NCBI RefSeq assembly: GCF_024362405.1
Contig: NZ_CP101454.1
Span: forward strand, 1,302,001 to 1,366,000
Direction of reading: 5' to 3'
Origin: Halorarius litoreus
GTDB lineage: Archaea; Halobacteriota; Halobacteria; Halobacteriales; Haloarculaceae
DNA length: 64,000 nt
Of this stretch, positions 26,065 to 34,941 are shown in pieces; position 1 is the first letter of the stretch, and every line of letters starts with the position of its first letter. The position numbers and the translations under genes are program-made. The notes beneath the pieces were generated by a model that did no database searches, was not told where the DNA came from, and worked only from the letters and a program-made list of their open reading frames with translations.

Positions 26065-27243
26065 CTACGCCGCCGTCCAGCCAGTCGCGCTCCCGACACG
26101 AAGGCCGGCGACGACCACGAAGAACACCACAGCCAACAGGACGAGCACCTGCATCCCGGCCTGAATGCCCTGGTTCGCGGCGACGACGCCGACGACCACG
26201 GGCGAGACCGTCCCACCGGCGTAGCTCGCCGCGAGCGAGAGGCCGTTGACGGGGCCGCTGTACTCGGGGGCGGCGCTGACACCGTACGCCGCAAGGGTCG
26301 GAAAGAGGCCGGCGACGAAGAAGCCGGAGGCGACGGCGGCGACGACGATGCCCCACCCCGAGGCCATCCCGAAGGCGTACGCGAACAGGGGGACGACGCC
26401 CGCGCCCGCGGTGACCAGCAAGTTCAGGTAGCCGACGCGGTCGACGACCAGCGTGTACACCGCGCGGGCCGGGACGTACGTGACGAGATACGCCGAGAGC
26501 GCGAGGTTCGCCGTCGCCGGGTCGAACGCGGTCCGGAGGTAGGTAGGCAGCCAGAGGAAGATTGCCCCCTCGATGCCGCCGCTCGTCACCAGGGCGAGCG
26601 TCATGCCGACGATGGCCGGGCGCCGCGAGAGCACCCGAAGCCCGTCGAGCGTGAACGGCGCCTCGCCGCGACCCGGCAGGGACAGCGGCGTCCGGTAGAC
26701 GACCACCACGATGGGGACCAGCAGGAGGAACAGCAGGCCGTAGGCGACCCGCCACGACGCGACGGCGAGCACGAGCGTCGCGAGCACGGGGCCGGCGGCG
26801 GCGCCGATGGACCACGCGAGTTCGTAGAGGTTGAGCACGCGACCGCGGCGCTCGGCGAACAGGTGGCTCAGGACGGGTTTATCCGCCGCACGGAACGTGC
26901 CCGTCGCCACCGCACGCACGGTGAATCCGCCGAGCAGGACGAGGAAACTGGGGGCGAGGCCGACGACGAGCACTGCGAGTGCCATGACGGTGCTGCCCGC
27001 GAGCAGGAACTGTTTGGGGCGACCCCGACCGAGCAGGGCACCGCCGCCGAGCACCGCGAGGACGAACCCGACGGTCCCCGCAGGCGCGACCAGCCCGAGC
27101 AACGCGGTGTCGACCCCGAACGTCGACTGGAACTCCGCCAACAGCGGCCCTCGCATCTGCTGGCCCAGCCCCTCGATGACGATGAACGCGACGGCGACGA
27201 GCCCCCACGTCCGGCGGTTCGCGCCGGCCTCGCTCGCAGTCAC
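26065..27243 (-). CDS. Major facilitator superfamily transporter
   Basis: The 392-residue protein has 12 predicted helices. MFS signatures are 'GLVAPAGTVGFVLAVLGGGALLGRGRPKQFLL' (loop 2-3) and 'RAADKPVLSHLFAERRGRVLNLYELAWSIG'. A T-tract region (27324-27334) lies upstream and could be the end of the preceding transcript. Substrate not predictable; unrelated to the neighbours. Confidence 0.85.
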   Translation of the reverse strand: MTASEAGANRRTWGLVAVAFIVIEGLGQQMRGPLLAEFQSTFGVDTALLGLVAPAGTVGFVLAVLGGGALLGRGRPKQFLLAGSTVMALAVLVVGLAPSFLVLLGGFTVRAVATGTFRAADKPVLSHLFAERRGRVLNLYELAWSIGAAAGPVLATLVLAVASWRVAYGLLFLLLVPIVVVVYRTPLSLPGRGEAPFTLDGLRVLSRRPAIVGMTLALVTSGGIEGAIFLWLPTYLRTAFDPATANLALSAYLVTYVPARAVYTLVVDRVGYLNLLVTAGAGVVPLFAYAFGMASGWGIVVAAVASGFFVAGLFPTLAAYGVSAAPEYSGPVNGLSLAASYAGGTVSPVVVGVVAANQGIQAGMQVLVLLAVVFFVVVAGLRVGSATGWTAA

Positions 27244-27342
27244 CGTCGCTCCCCGCTGGGCGTGCGTGCCGGGTGGTCACTGGCGGCGGACCGCATCTGT
27301 TCGGAACTCACTCGGAGTCGCGTAAAAAGTTGCTGGAGCGCG

Positions 27343-27927
27343 TCAGAGCCGCCGGTCGATGACCGCCTTCGCCTCCTTGCCGGCCTGCTTCCAGCCGTAG
27401 CCCTGGTCGTAGACGTGTTTCTTCGAGTCGACGAGTTCCTCGGGCGTCTCCTCCTCGAACCCCCCGCGGGTCCACGTCCCCGACTCGTCCAGCCAGACGA
27501 GCATCTGCTCTTTCGTCTCCTCCCACGAGAGGCCGACCATTTCGTAGAACGCGATGAGGGCAAATATTGAGTGATCATGCGCTCCCGGAACGCTCCCCTT
27601 CTCGTAGATGGTCTTGAGGGGCTCCATCGTCGGCTCGGTCACGCGCTCCTTGTACTCGGCTGCGGTCAGGAGTTCGAGCTGGTCGCCCTGTTCGTCGACG
27701 CGCTGGTCGCCTCTGAGTCGCGAGAGTGCGGCAGCGTGAATCCCACCCCAGTCCTCGACGTCGGCGCGGAGCGCGTCCTCGCTCCACGAGCGTCGGGAGA
27801 GCCGAGCGAGGAGGTCGACGTACGCGCCCTCGATGTCGGTCCACTGGACGCCGTCGAAGCCGCAGTCGGCGTCGTGGAGGTTCGTCCGGGTCCGACAGCC
27901 GGGACAGGGGTACTCGAAACGCGGCAC
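27343..27927 (-). CDS. Conserved haloarchaeal protein with N-terminal zinc-ribbon-like cysteines
   Basis: This 194-residue soluble protein starts 'MPRFEYPCPGCRTRT', with CPGC and another Cys at residue 22, which may bind zinc. The middle is helical, with WSEDALRADVEDWGGIHAAALSRLR near residue 48. A conserved central helix 'VPGAHDHSIFALIAFYEMVGLSWEETKEQM' follows, and the C-terminus has 'GYGWKQAGKEAKAVI'. It may be a nucleic-acid-associated protein, but no function is recognised. Confidence 0.7.
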   Translation of the reverse strand: MPRFEYPCPGCRTRTNLHDADCGFDGVQWTDIEGAYVDLLARLSRRSWSEDALRADVEDWGGIHAAALSRLRGDQRVDEQGDQLELLTAAEYKERVTEPTMEPLKTIYEKGSVPGAHDHSIFALIAFYEMVGLSWEETKEQMLVWLDESGTWTRGGFEEETPEELVDSKKHVYDQGYGWKQAGKEAKAVIDRRL

Positions 27928-27972
27928 TATCCCACTCGTGGCGTGATGGTCACAAATGCGTGTCGCTCCGTC

Positions 27973-28998
27973 TCAGAGGGTGACGACCGCATCCGAATCG
28001 AATCCGACGGTGAGGTCGTCGCCGTCGGCGGGGACGCTGTCGAGGTCGATCGCGGGAACGCGAACGACGACCGCCTGTCCCTGCCAGTCGAGCCCGATGC
28101 GAACCGCATCACCGAGGAACTCCGCGTAGTCGACGACGCCCGTGAGCGCGTTCGTCGCGCCCCCGACCTGCATCGACTCGGGGCGGACACAGAGCGTGAC
28201 CGACTCGCCGGGGCGGGCGTCGACCGGCACCGCGAACGTCGTTCCGTCCACCTCGACACCAGCCTCTGTCGCGCGGCCGTCGAACACGTTGTTCTCGCCG
28301 ACGAACTCGGCGACGAAGCGGGTGGCGGGCTCGCGATAGACTTCCTGTGGCGTGCCGACCTGCTCGACGTGGCCGTCGTTCATCACCGCGACGCGGTCGG
28401 AGACGGCGAGCGCTTCGGCCTGGTCGTGCGTGACGTACAGCGTCGTCACGTCGAGTTCGGCCTGGATGCGGCGCACCTCCCGACGCAGGCGCTCGCGGAG
28501 CCGCGCGTCGAGCGCGCTCATCGGCTCGTCGAGGAGGAGGACGTCGGGGTTCGGCGCGAGCGCCCGGGCGAGCGCGACTCGCTGCTGCTGGCCCCCCGAG
28601 AGCGCGTTCGGGTCGCGGTCACCCATTCCCGCGAGGCCGACGAGGTCGAGGAGGTCCGCGACGCGGGCGTCGGGGTCGTAGTCGTGGTCGGTGAACTGCA
28701 ACCCGTAGGCGACGTTCTCGCGGACGGTCATGTGCGGGAACAGCGAATACTGCTGGAAGACGATACCGACGTCGCGGTCCTCCGGGGGGACGCCCGACAC
28801 GTCCACCCCGCCGAACCGGACGGCGCCCTCGGTGGGCGACTCGAAGCCGGCGACCGCCCGGAGCGTGGTCGTCTTCCCGCACCCCGAGGGACCGACGAGC
28901 GTGAAGAACTCCCCGTCCTCGATGTCGAGCGAGACGTCGGAGAGGGCGGTCGTCTCGCCGTAGCGTTTCGAGACCGAATCGAGGGAGAGGCTACTCAC
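27973..28998 (-). CDS. ABC transporter ATP-binding protein (thiamine/iron type, CUT1-like domain)
   Basis: The 341-residue ATPase has Walker A GPSGCGKTT near residue 38, a signature LSGGQQQR, Walker B LLLDEPMSALD and the switch 'YVTHDQAEALA'. A C-terminal TOBE-like domain (about residues 245-341) is the class regulatory domain of the Fe3+/thiamine/polyamine type. It is the last gene of a three-gene operon; the upstream permease overlaps it by 8 bases. ThiQ-type transport is inferred from the binding protein. Confidence 0.88.
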   Translation of the reverse strand: MSSLSLDSVSKRYGETTALSDVSLDIEDGEFFTLVGPSGCGKTTTLRAVAGFESPTEGAVRFGGVDVSGVPPEDRDVGIVFQQYSLFPHMTVRENVAYGLQFTDHDYDPDARVADLLDLVGLAGMGDRDPNALSGGQQQRVALARALAPNPDVLLLDEPMSALDARLRERLRREVRRIQAELDVTTLYVTHDQAEALAVSDRVAVMNDGHVEQVGTPQEVYREPATRFVAEFVGENNVFDGRATEAGVEVDGTTFAVPVDARPGESVTLCVRPESMQVGGATNALTGVVDYAEFLGDAVRIGLDWQGQAVVVRVPAIDLDSVPADGDDLTVGFDSDAVVTL

Positions 28999-30775
28999 GG
29001 TACCGGCCTCCGACGCGGTCGATGACGACGAACGCCGCGGCCGTCACCACCAGTAGCACGGTTCCCATCGCCGTTGCCGGACCGAGCGTCCGGTCGGTCA
29101 AGAAGCGTTCGACCGCGACCGGCATCGTGTACGCCCGCGACCCCTCCGCCAGAATCACGGTCGAGTCGAACTCACCGATGGAGATGGCGAAGGCGAACGC
29201 GGCGCCCGCCGCCAATCCCGGCGCGACGAGGGGGAGCTCCACGTCGACGAGCGCACGAGCCCGAGTGGCGCCGAGCGCACGAGCCGACTCCACGAGCCGG
29301 CGGTCGAGGTCGCCGAGCAGGGGCGCGACGTTCCGCACGACGAACGGGTACGCGCCGATGGCGTGCGCGGCGACGATGGCGACGGGGCCGACCACGGCCA
29401 GTCGCACGCCGCCGACCTCGATGCCGAACACGAGGCCGTCGAGCAGGCCGAGCCCGATGACGATGCCCGAGACCGCGAACGGAAGCATGGACGCCGTGCC
29501 GAGAACACGCGAGAGCACGCTGTCGCGGGTCGTCACGAACGCGATGACGACGCCCATCGGCACCGCGAGCAGGAGCGTCCCGACGCCGAACAGCAGGCTG
29601 TTGCGGACGGCGATACCCGGTTTCGTCTGGACGGTCACCTGTGCGGCCTCGCGTTCGAGCAGGTAGCCGTAGTACTGGGTCGTGAATCCGGTGCCGGACG
29701 CGGCGGTGACGGACTCGGCGACCATGCTGACGAGCGGGAGGAGGAACACGACGACGACGACGACGCCGTACGCGAGGAGCGCCCCCCGTTTCAGGTCGAA
29801 CCCGCCGAACAGTCGCTCGCGAGCGAGCGGCGAGACCGAGCGGTCGGTGCCCGTCGACTGCGACTCGTAGCGGAGATAGGCGTAGGTGAGCGCGAGCGAC
29901 ACCACGGTTTCGAGGACCGCGAGCGCCGCGGCCTCCGTGAGTTTCAGCTGCTGGACGCGGTCGAACAGCCACACCTCGACCGTCGCGAGCTTGAGCCCGC
30001 CGAGCGCGAGGATGATGGGGAACGACATGAACGTGAAGATGAACGTGAGCAGCGCGCCGGTCAGAATCGCGGGCAGGAGCTGGGGGACGACCACGTCCCG
30101 GAACGCGCGCAGGGGCGAGGCACCGAGCGAGCGGGCGGTCTCGACGGCGCGGGCGTCGACGCTCTCCCACGACGCGGCGACGATTCTCGTCACCAGTGGC
30201 GCGTTGTAGAACGCGTGGGCGAGGACGATGATTTCGAGCGTGAACAGCAGGTCGAACGTCGGCAGCCCCACGAGACGAAGCAGGTCGTTGAGCGCGCCGT
30301 TCGCGCCGAACGCGGCGACGAACCCCACCGCGACCATGATGGAGGGGAGGACGAACGGAACCGCTGTGAGGGACTCGACCGTCCGGCGACCCGGAAACTC
30401 GAAACGAGCGAGGAGATACGCCCCCGGAAGACCGAGCGCGAGGCTCGCGAGCGTGGAGAGGAACGCCTGCCACGCGGTGAACCCGAACAGGCCGAACGCG
30501 GGAACCGAGGGCGAGCGCGCCCACGCCGCGAGTCCCGTCGGGATGCCCGCCGGATCCTGCACTGCGCCGGCGAGCGCCCCCACGTAGAACGGGTCCGAGA
30601 GGACGGCGAGCAGGGGGTCGAGCGTGACGCGGCCTTCGGGTCGAATCGCCTCGACGAGCACCGTCGCTACCGGGTAGTACAGCATGACGACGAGCAGCGC
30701 GGCGGTCACGAGCCCGGCGACGGGGAGCGCGAGCCGTTCGGCGCGACGGTTGGCCGTCATCAGGTCAGCGACCAC
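28991..30775 (-). CDS. ABC transporter permease, fused double-domain (ThiP/FbpB type)
   Basis: The 594-residue membrane protein has two homologous permease halves, each with about six helices and the EAA-type loop (ETARSLGASPLRAFRDVVVP and ESARALGATRARALVDVELP). This fused arrangement is typical of thiamine (ThiP) and ferric-iron (FbpB) importers. It sits between the binding protein (42 bases upstream) and the ATPase (8-base overlap). Confidence 0.88.
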   Translation of the reverse strand: MVADLMTANRRAERLALPVAGLVTAALLVVMLYYPVATVLVEAIRPEGRVTLDPLLAVLSDPFYVGALAGAVQDPAGIPTGLAAWARSPSVPAFGLFGFTAWQAFLSTLASLALGLPGAYLLARFEFPGRRTVESLTAVPFVLPSIMVAVGFVAAFGANGALNDLLRLVGLPTFDLLFTLEIIVLAHAFYNAPLVTRIVAASWESVDARAVETARSLGASPLRAFRDVVVPQLLPAILTGALLTFIFTFMSFPIILALGGLKLATVEVWLFDRVQQLKLTEAAALAVLETVVSLALTYAYLRYESQSTGTDRSVSPLARERLFGGFDLKRGALLAYGVVVVVVFLLPLVSMVAESVTAASGTGFTTQYYGYLLEREAAQVTVQTKPGIAVRNSLLFGVGTLLLAVPMGVVIAFVTTRDSVLSRVLGTASMLPFAVSGIVIGLGLLDGLVFGIEVGGVRLAVVGPVAIVAAHAIGAYPFVVRNVAPLLGDLDRRLVESARALGATRARALVDVELPLVAPGLAAGAAFAFAISIGEFDSTVILAEGSRAYTMPVAVERFLTDRTLGPATAMGTVLLVVTAAAFVVIDRVGGRYRE

Positions 30776-30817
30776 GTGAGGACGGTCGGTCCGTTGAGGA
30801 CACGGCGACGGCCGACG

Positions 30818-31873
30818 CTACCCCTGTGCGATTTCGCGCGCCCAGTCTTCGACCCAGCCATCGACGTTGCCTTTCAGGTCCTCGTACGTAAACGTCACCG
30901 GCTCCGGCGGTTCGAGCGCGTACTTCGCGAACTCCTCGGGGAGGTTCGCGTCGGGGGTCGCGGGGAACTGGACGTTGCGGACGGCGATCTCGCCCTGTGC
31001 CTCGGGCGTGAGCATGAACTCCATGAACGCCTTTGCGAGCTCGCTGTCCGCGGCCGACGAGAACCGCGCCATCCCCTCGGGGTTGGCGTACCCCTGGTCG
31101 TTGAGGAAGCCGACCTGATGGCGCGTCATGTCTTGGTCGTAGCGGTTCGCGTACACCTGGTCGGTCGAGTAGGAGACGACCATCGGCTTCTCGCCGTTCG
31201 AGTAGGCGTTGTACGCGTCCTCCCAGCTCCCGAGGACGGTGATGCCGTTGCTGTCCAGTCGCTTCCAGTAGTCGAGGTAGCTGTCGGCACCGATGGTGTG
31301 GACCGTCCACAGCAGGAACGCCCGACCCGTCGCCGACGACTGGGCGTTCTCGACGATGAGCGTGTCCGCGTACGGCTCGGTCGTGAGCGCCTCGAAGGTC
31401 CCGGGGTTCTCGACGGCGGACTCGTCGTACACCAGCGAGATGTAGCCGGTGTCGTACGGCACCGCTCGACCCTCCGGGTCGAACTCCAGCTGCTCTTTGA
31501 CCTCGCCGCGGCGGTCGAGGTCGTCCATCGGGTCGAACAGCGGCTCGTCGAGTTCGGTGTCGAGCCGCAGGAGGTGGTCGACGTTGAGTCCCACATAGAG
31601 GTCCGCCTCGATGGGGACGCCCTCCTTCGCTCGCTGGATGTAGTAGTTGAGCCCCGAGTCGGGGGTGGCGAACTCGACGGTCGCCTCCGGATACTGTGTC
31701 TCGAACTGCTCTTTGAGCCACGGCCCCGCCGCGCCGTCGCTGTCGACGAGCGAGGGGTACGTCGCGACCGTGAGCGTCCCGCTCGGCTCGCCGCCACCCG
31801 TGAAGCCAGTGCAGCCCGCGAGCGCCGTCGCGCCCAGCGTCCCGGCGGCCTGCAGGTACGTGCGTCGCTTCAT
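30818..31873 (-). CDS. Thiamine-type ABC transporter substrate-binding lipoprotein (ThiB/TbpA-like)
   Basis: This 351-residue protein starts at ATG 31873 with KRRTYLQAAG and a lipobox LAGC near residue 21, so it is Tat-exported and membrane-anchored. The mature domain resembles the thiamine-binding TbpA/ThiB family: 'YPSLVDSDGAAGPWLKEQFE', 'YDTGYISLVYDE', 'SWEDAYNAYSNGEKPMVVSYSTDQVYA' and 'GYANPEGMARFS'. Ferric-iron binders are the alternative, but the conserved Trp/Tyr pattern favours thiamine. No TPP riboswitch is seen upstream. TATA-like 'gcttatgtatc' lies about 27 bases before the ATG. Confidence 0.75.
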   Translation of the reverse strand: MKRRTYLQAAGTLGATALAGCTGFTGGGEPSGTLTVATYPSLVDSDGAAGPWLKEQFETQYPEATVEFATPDSGLNYYIQRAKEGVPIEADLYVGLNVDHLLRLDTELDEPLFDPMDDLDRRGEVKEQLEFDPEGRAVPYDTGYISLVYDESAVENPGTFEALTTEPYADTLIVENAQSSATGRAFLLWTVHTIGADSYLDYWKRLDSNGITVLGSWEDAYNAYSNGEKPMVVSYSTDQVYANRYDQDMTRHQVGFLNDQGYANPEGMARFSSAADSELAKAFMEFMLTPEAQGEIAVRNVQFPATPDANLPEEFAKYALEPPEPVTFTYEDLKGNVDGWVEDWAREIAQG

Positions 31874-31982
31874 TACCGAGTGGTTACACCCAGTGATACA
31901 TAAGCCCGGTGGAACACCCGTCGGTACCTCGACATCCAGAACCCCCGAAAGGAGTATTGCGGTCGGGCCTGAACCGGGGCGC

Positions 31983-32978
31983 GTGAACCCCGCCCGTCGC
32001 CGACAGTACGTGCTCGCCGCGCTGCTGCTGGTGCTTCTGGGGGCCGCGGCCGTCCTCCTGCGGGAGGTGCTCGCGACGACGTTCTTCGCCGTCACCGTCG
32101 CGTACGTGCTGTACCCGCTTCGCGAACAGTTCCGCGACCGGGGGCTCTCGCGACGGATGGCCGCCGCGGCGGTGTCGGCCATCGCGTTCGGGGCCGTTCT
32201 CGTGGCGCTCGGGCTCGTCGCCATCGCGCTGTACCGGCGTCGGGAGTCCATCGTGACGCTCCTGCGGGAGTTTCCCGAGGAACTCACCCTGACGGTCGGC
32301 GAGATGACGTACACCGTCCCGACGGCGATGCTGGTTGAGCCCGCCACCGCAGCCGTCCGGGGGCTGGCGGTCACCGCTGCGTCGGCCGCGCCGGTTCTTG
32401 GACTCAAACTGTTCCTGTTCGCCATCCTCCTGTTCGGGTTGCTCCTCCGCCCCAGTTCGGCCGCCCGCGTGGTGTTCAACGTCGTTCCCGGCCAGTACCA
32501 CGACGTCGTCCGCGCGTTCCACGAGCGCATCAAACAGACGTTGTTCGGCATCTACATCCTGCAGGCGGCGACCGCCGCCGGGACGTTCCTCGTCGCGCTC
32601 CTCGTGTTCGTCGCACTGGGCTACCCCGCGCCCGTCACGCTCGCGGTCGTCGCGGGCATCCTCCAGTTCGTTCCCGTCGTCGGCCCGGGCGTGCTGCTGG
32701 GCGTGCTCGCGGTGGTCGACCTGATGCAGGGGAACGTGACCCGGGCCGTCTCCATCGCGGTCGTCGGTGGGGTGCTCATCGGTCTGCTGCCGGACGCGGT
32801 GATTCGCCCCCGGCTCGCCAGCTACGCGGCGCACCTCCCGATGAGTCTCTACTTCGTCGGCTTCGTCGGCGGCGTCCTCTCGCTCGGTGCCGTCGGGTTC
32901 ATCGCCGGGCCGCTCGTCGTCGCGCTCGTCGTCGAGGCGGTACTACTGCTCTCGAACGGCCGAGGGGCCCCGACCTAG
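31983..32978 (+). CDS. AI-2E/PerM family transporter
   Basis: This 331-residue membrane protein starts at GTG 31983 (TATA-like sequence about 30 bases upstream). It has the typical topology: two N-terminal helices, a central soluble segment (about residues 80-115) and five or six C-terminal helices. The family motif 'LQFVPVVGPGVLLG' and 'PDAVIRPRLASYAAHLPMSL' are clear. Family members include Na+/H+ antiporters and permeases of unknown substrate, so AI-2 transport should not be assumed. Confidence 0.88.
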   Translation: MNPARRRQYVLAALLLVLLGAAAVLLREVLATTFFAVTVAYVLYPLREQFRDRGLSRRMAAAAVSAIAFGAVLVALGLVAIALYRRRESIVTLLREFPEELTLTVGEMTYTVPTAMLVEPATAAVRGLAVTAASAAPVLGLKLFLFAILLFGLLLRPSSAARVVFNVVPGQYHDVVRAFHERIKQTLFGIYILQAATAAGTFLVALLVFVALGYPAPVTLAVVAGILQFVPVVGPGVLLGVLAVVDLMQGNVTRAVSIAVVGGVLIGLLPDAVIRPRLASYAAHLPMSLYFVGFVGGVLSLGAVGFIAGPLVVALVVEAVLLLSNGRGAPT

Positions 32979-33757
32979 CCCTCTTCGGTGACGAGAGTGC
33001 CCCCCTCGCGCTCCCACTCGGTGAGCGACCCCTCGTAGAACGCGAGGTCCTCGTAGCCGAGGTGCCGGAGCGTGACGTAGGTGTGGCTGATGCGCCGGGC
33101 GGTGTTGCAGTAGAGCAAGACCCGTTTCTCAGGGGTGATCCCCTTCGCCTCGAACAGGTCGCGGAGGTCGGCCTCGGGCAACAGGCCGCGCGTCTCCTCG
33201 TCTATCACTTCCTGCCAGTCGAGCTGGACCGCGCCGGGGATGTGGCCCTCCGCGAACTCCCACGGCTCGCGGGTGTCGACGATGACCGCGCCCGAGTCGA
33301 CCGCCGTCTGGACGGTTTCCATGGGAACGAGCGGGCCGTCGGTGTCGAAGACGGCCTCGTACTCGACGGGGGTGGGCTGGTCGACTTCGCTCGTCGTCTC
33401 GTAGGCGCGCTGCCACGCGGAGAAGTCGCCGTCGAGTAGATGCAGTTTGGACGGGTCGTGGCCGTACAGTTCCGCGGTGACGAGGAAGCGCGCCGCGAAC
33501 ACGCCGTGGTGGTCGTCGTACGCGACGACGCGGTCGTCGGTCGAGATGCCGACGTCGCCGACGAGGTCGGCGAACGCCTCGGCGCCGGGGAGTTTGCCCG
33601 CCTCGCCGTCGTCGCCGCGGAAGCTGTCGAACGGGACGTTCACCGCGCCGGGGACGTGGCCGATCCCCTCGAACTCCCACGCGTCGCGCACGTCGACGAC
33701 GTGGACCTCGTCCAGCCGCTCGGCGAGCCACGACGGCGGGACGACTTTCGGGTGCAT
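32975..33757 (-). CDS. Rhodanese-domain sulfurtransferase
   Basis: This 260-residue protein has two rhodanese domains: an N-terminal non-catalytic one (about residues 1-115) and a C-terminal one with active-site loop YCNTARR. Its fingerprint matches thiosulfate sulfurtransferases. ATG 33757 is preceded by a TATA-like 'gttgaaac' about 27 bases upstream. It overlaps the end of the AI-2E gene by 4 bases. It is divergent from a second sulfurtransferase. Confidence 0.85.
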   Translation of the reverse strand: MHPKVVPPSWLAERLDEVHVVDVRDAWEFEGIGHVPGAVNVPFDSFRGDDGEAGKLPGAEAFADLVGDVGISTDDRVVAYDDHHGVFAARFLVTAELYGHDPSKLHLLDGDFSAWQRAYETTSEVDQPTPVEYEAVFDTDGPLVPMETVQTAVDSGAVIVDTREPWEFAEGHIPGAVQLDWQEVIDEETRGLLPEADLRDLFEAKGITPEKRVLLYCNTARRISHTYVTLRHLGYEDLAFYEGSLTEWEREGGTLVTEEG

Positions 33758-34029
33758 ACGCCCACTCGGACGGGCCGCCGTTTCAACCCGACGCCAGCGG
33801 CCGCTTCCGGCGGCGCTCCCAGATATCGGCAACAAGTTCTGGTAGGCGCCCGTGGCGGTGGGCGACACCGAGGCTTCGGACCACTCGCGGGAGTTACATA
33901 TCCGTTCGCCCGTCGCCCCGGATCAGGGGTGCACAGTAGCGGCAACATTCTCTGGAAGGAACGACCCGTGGCCGAACTATCCGGCAATAAAGAGGATATG
34001 GCGGCGGAGCGTATATTGGCGGTTGTACT

Positions 34030-34890
34030 ATGACTGAGTACGCGAACGACGTGCTGGTCTCCGCCGACTGGGTGGAGCAGCACTTAGACGAGTTCCAGAG
34101 CGACGATTCCGACTACCGACTGGTGGAGGTCGACGTCGACACCGAGGCGTACGAGGCGAGCCACGCACCCGGCGCCATCGGCTTCAACTGGGAGACGCAG
34201 CTCCAGGACCAGACGACCCGCGACGTCCTCACGAAGGACGACTTCGAGGACCTGCTCGGGAGCCACGGCATCTCCGAGGACTCCACGGTCGTCCTCTACG
34301 GTGACAACTCCAACTGGTTCGCTGCCTACACCTACTGGCAGTTCAAGTACTACGGCCACGACGACGTGAAGCTCATGGACGGTGGCCGCGACTACTGGCT
34401 CGACAACGACTATCCGACGACCGACGAGGTCCCGGCGTTCGCCGCGGTCGACTACACGGCGTCCGGCCCGCGCGAGTCCATCCGCGCCTACCGCGAGGAC
34501 GTCGAGAACGCCATCGAGCGCGGGCTTCCCCTCGTCGACGTCCGCTCGCCCGAGGAGTTCACCGGCGAGATTCTCGCGCCCCCGGGACTCCAGGAGACCG
34601 CCCAGCGCGGCGGCCACGTCCCCGGTGCCAAGAACATCTCGTGGGCGGCCGTCACGAACGACGACGGGACGTTCAAGACCTACGACGAGCTGCAGGAGCT
34701 GTACGGCGGGTACGGCATCGACGGCGACTCGACCACCGTGGCGTACTGCCGCATCGGCGAGCGCTCGTCGGTGGCGTGGTTCGCGCTCCACGAACTGCTC
34801 GGTTACGACGACGCCGTCAACTACGACGGCTCGTGGACCGAGTGGGGTAATCTGGTCGGCGCGCCCATCGAAACCGGCTCCGCGGAGTAG
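34030..34890 (+). CDS. tssA: Thiosulfate sulfurtransferase (double rhodanese)
   Basis: The 286-residue protein has two rhodanese domains. The N-terminal one has 'LYGDNSNWFAAYTYWQFKYYGH' where the catalytic Cys is replaced. The C-terminal one has the active-site loop YCRIGERSS, the loop of thiosulfate-specific enzymes, together with 'HVPGAKNISW'. It transfers sulfane sulfur in the cytosol. It is preceded by 270 bases of promoter region shared with the divergent rhodanese gene. Confidence 0.88.
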   Translation: MTEYANDVLVSADWVEQHLDEFQSDDSDYRLVEVDVDTEAYEASHAPGAIGFNWETQLQDQTTRDVLTKDDFEDLLGSHGISEDSTVVLYGDNSNWFAAYTYWQFKYYGHDDVKLMDGGRDYWLDNDYPTTDEVPAFAAVDYTASGPRESIRAYREDVENAIERGLPLVDVRSPEEFTGEILAPPGLQETAQRGGHVPGAKNISWAAVTNDDGTFKTYDELQELYGGYGIDGDSTTVAYCRIGERSSVAWFALHELLGYDDAVNYDGSWTEWGNLVGAPIETGSAE

Positions 34891-34941
34891 CGACAGGTAC
34901 AACCCCGATTTTCTTTCGCCACCGCGTCCGACAGCGACGCC

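Noticed and set aside
29363-31903. Long open frame on the plus strand opposite the thiamine-type ABC operon
   Set aside because: It is antisense to three well-recognised genes, has no recognisable domain and reflects the G/C-rich third-position bias that keeps antisense frames open.
31874-31982. TPP riboswitch upstream of the thiamine-type operon
   Set aside because: No conserved CUGAGA/GGAUC-like elements were seen and only about 25-30 bases separate the TATA-like element from the ATG.
33758-34029. Possible small gene in the spacer between the sulfurtransferases
   Set aside because: No frame with a start, signal or codon bias stood out; it is more likely promoter DNA for both genes.
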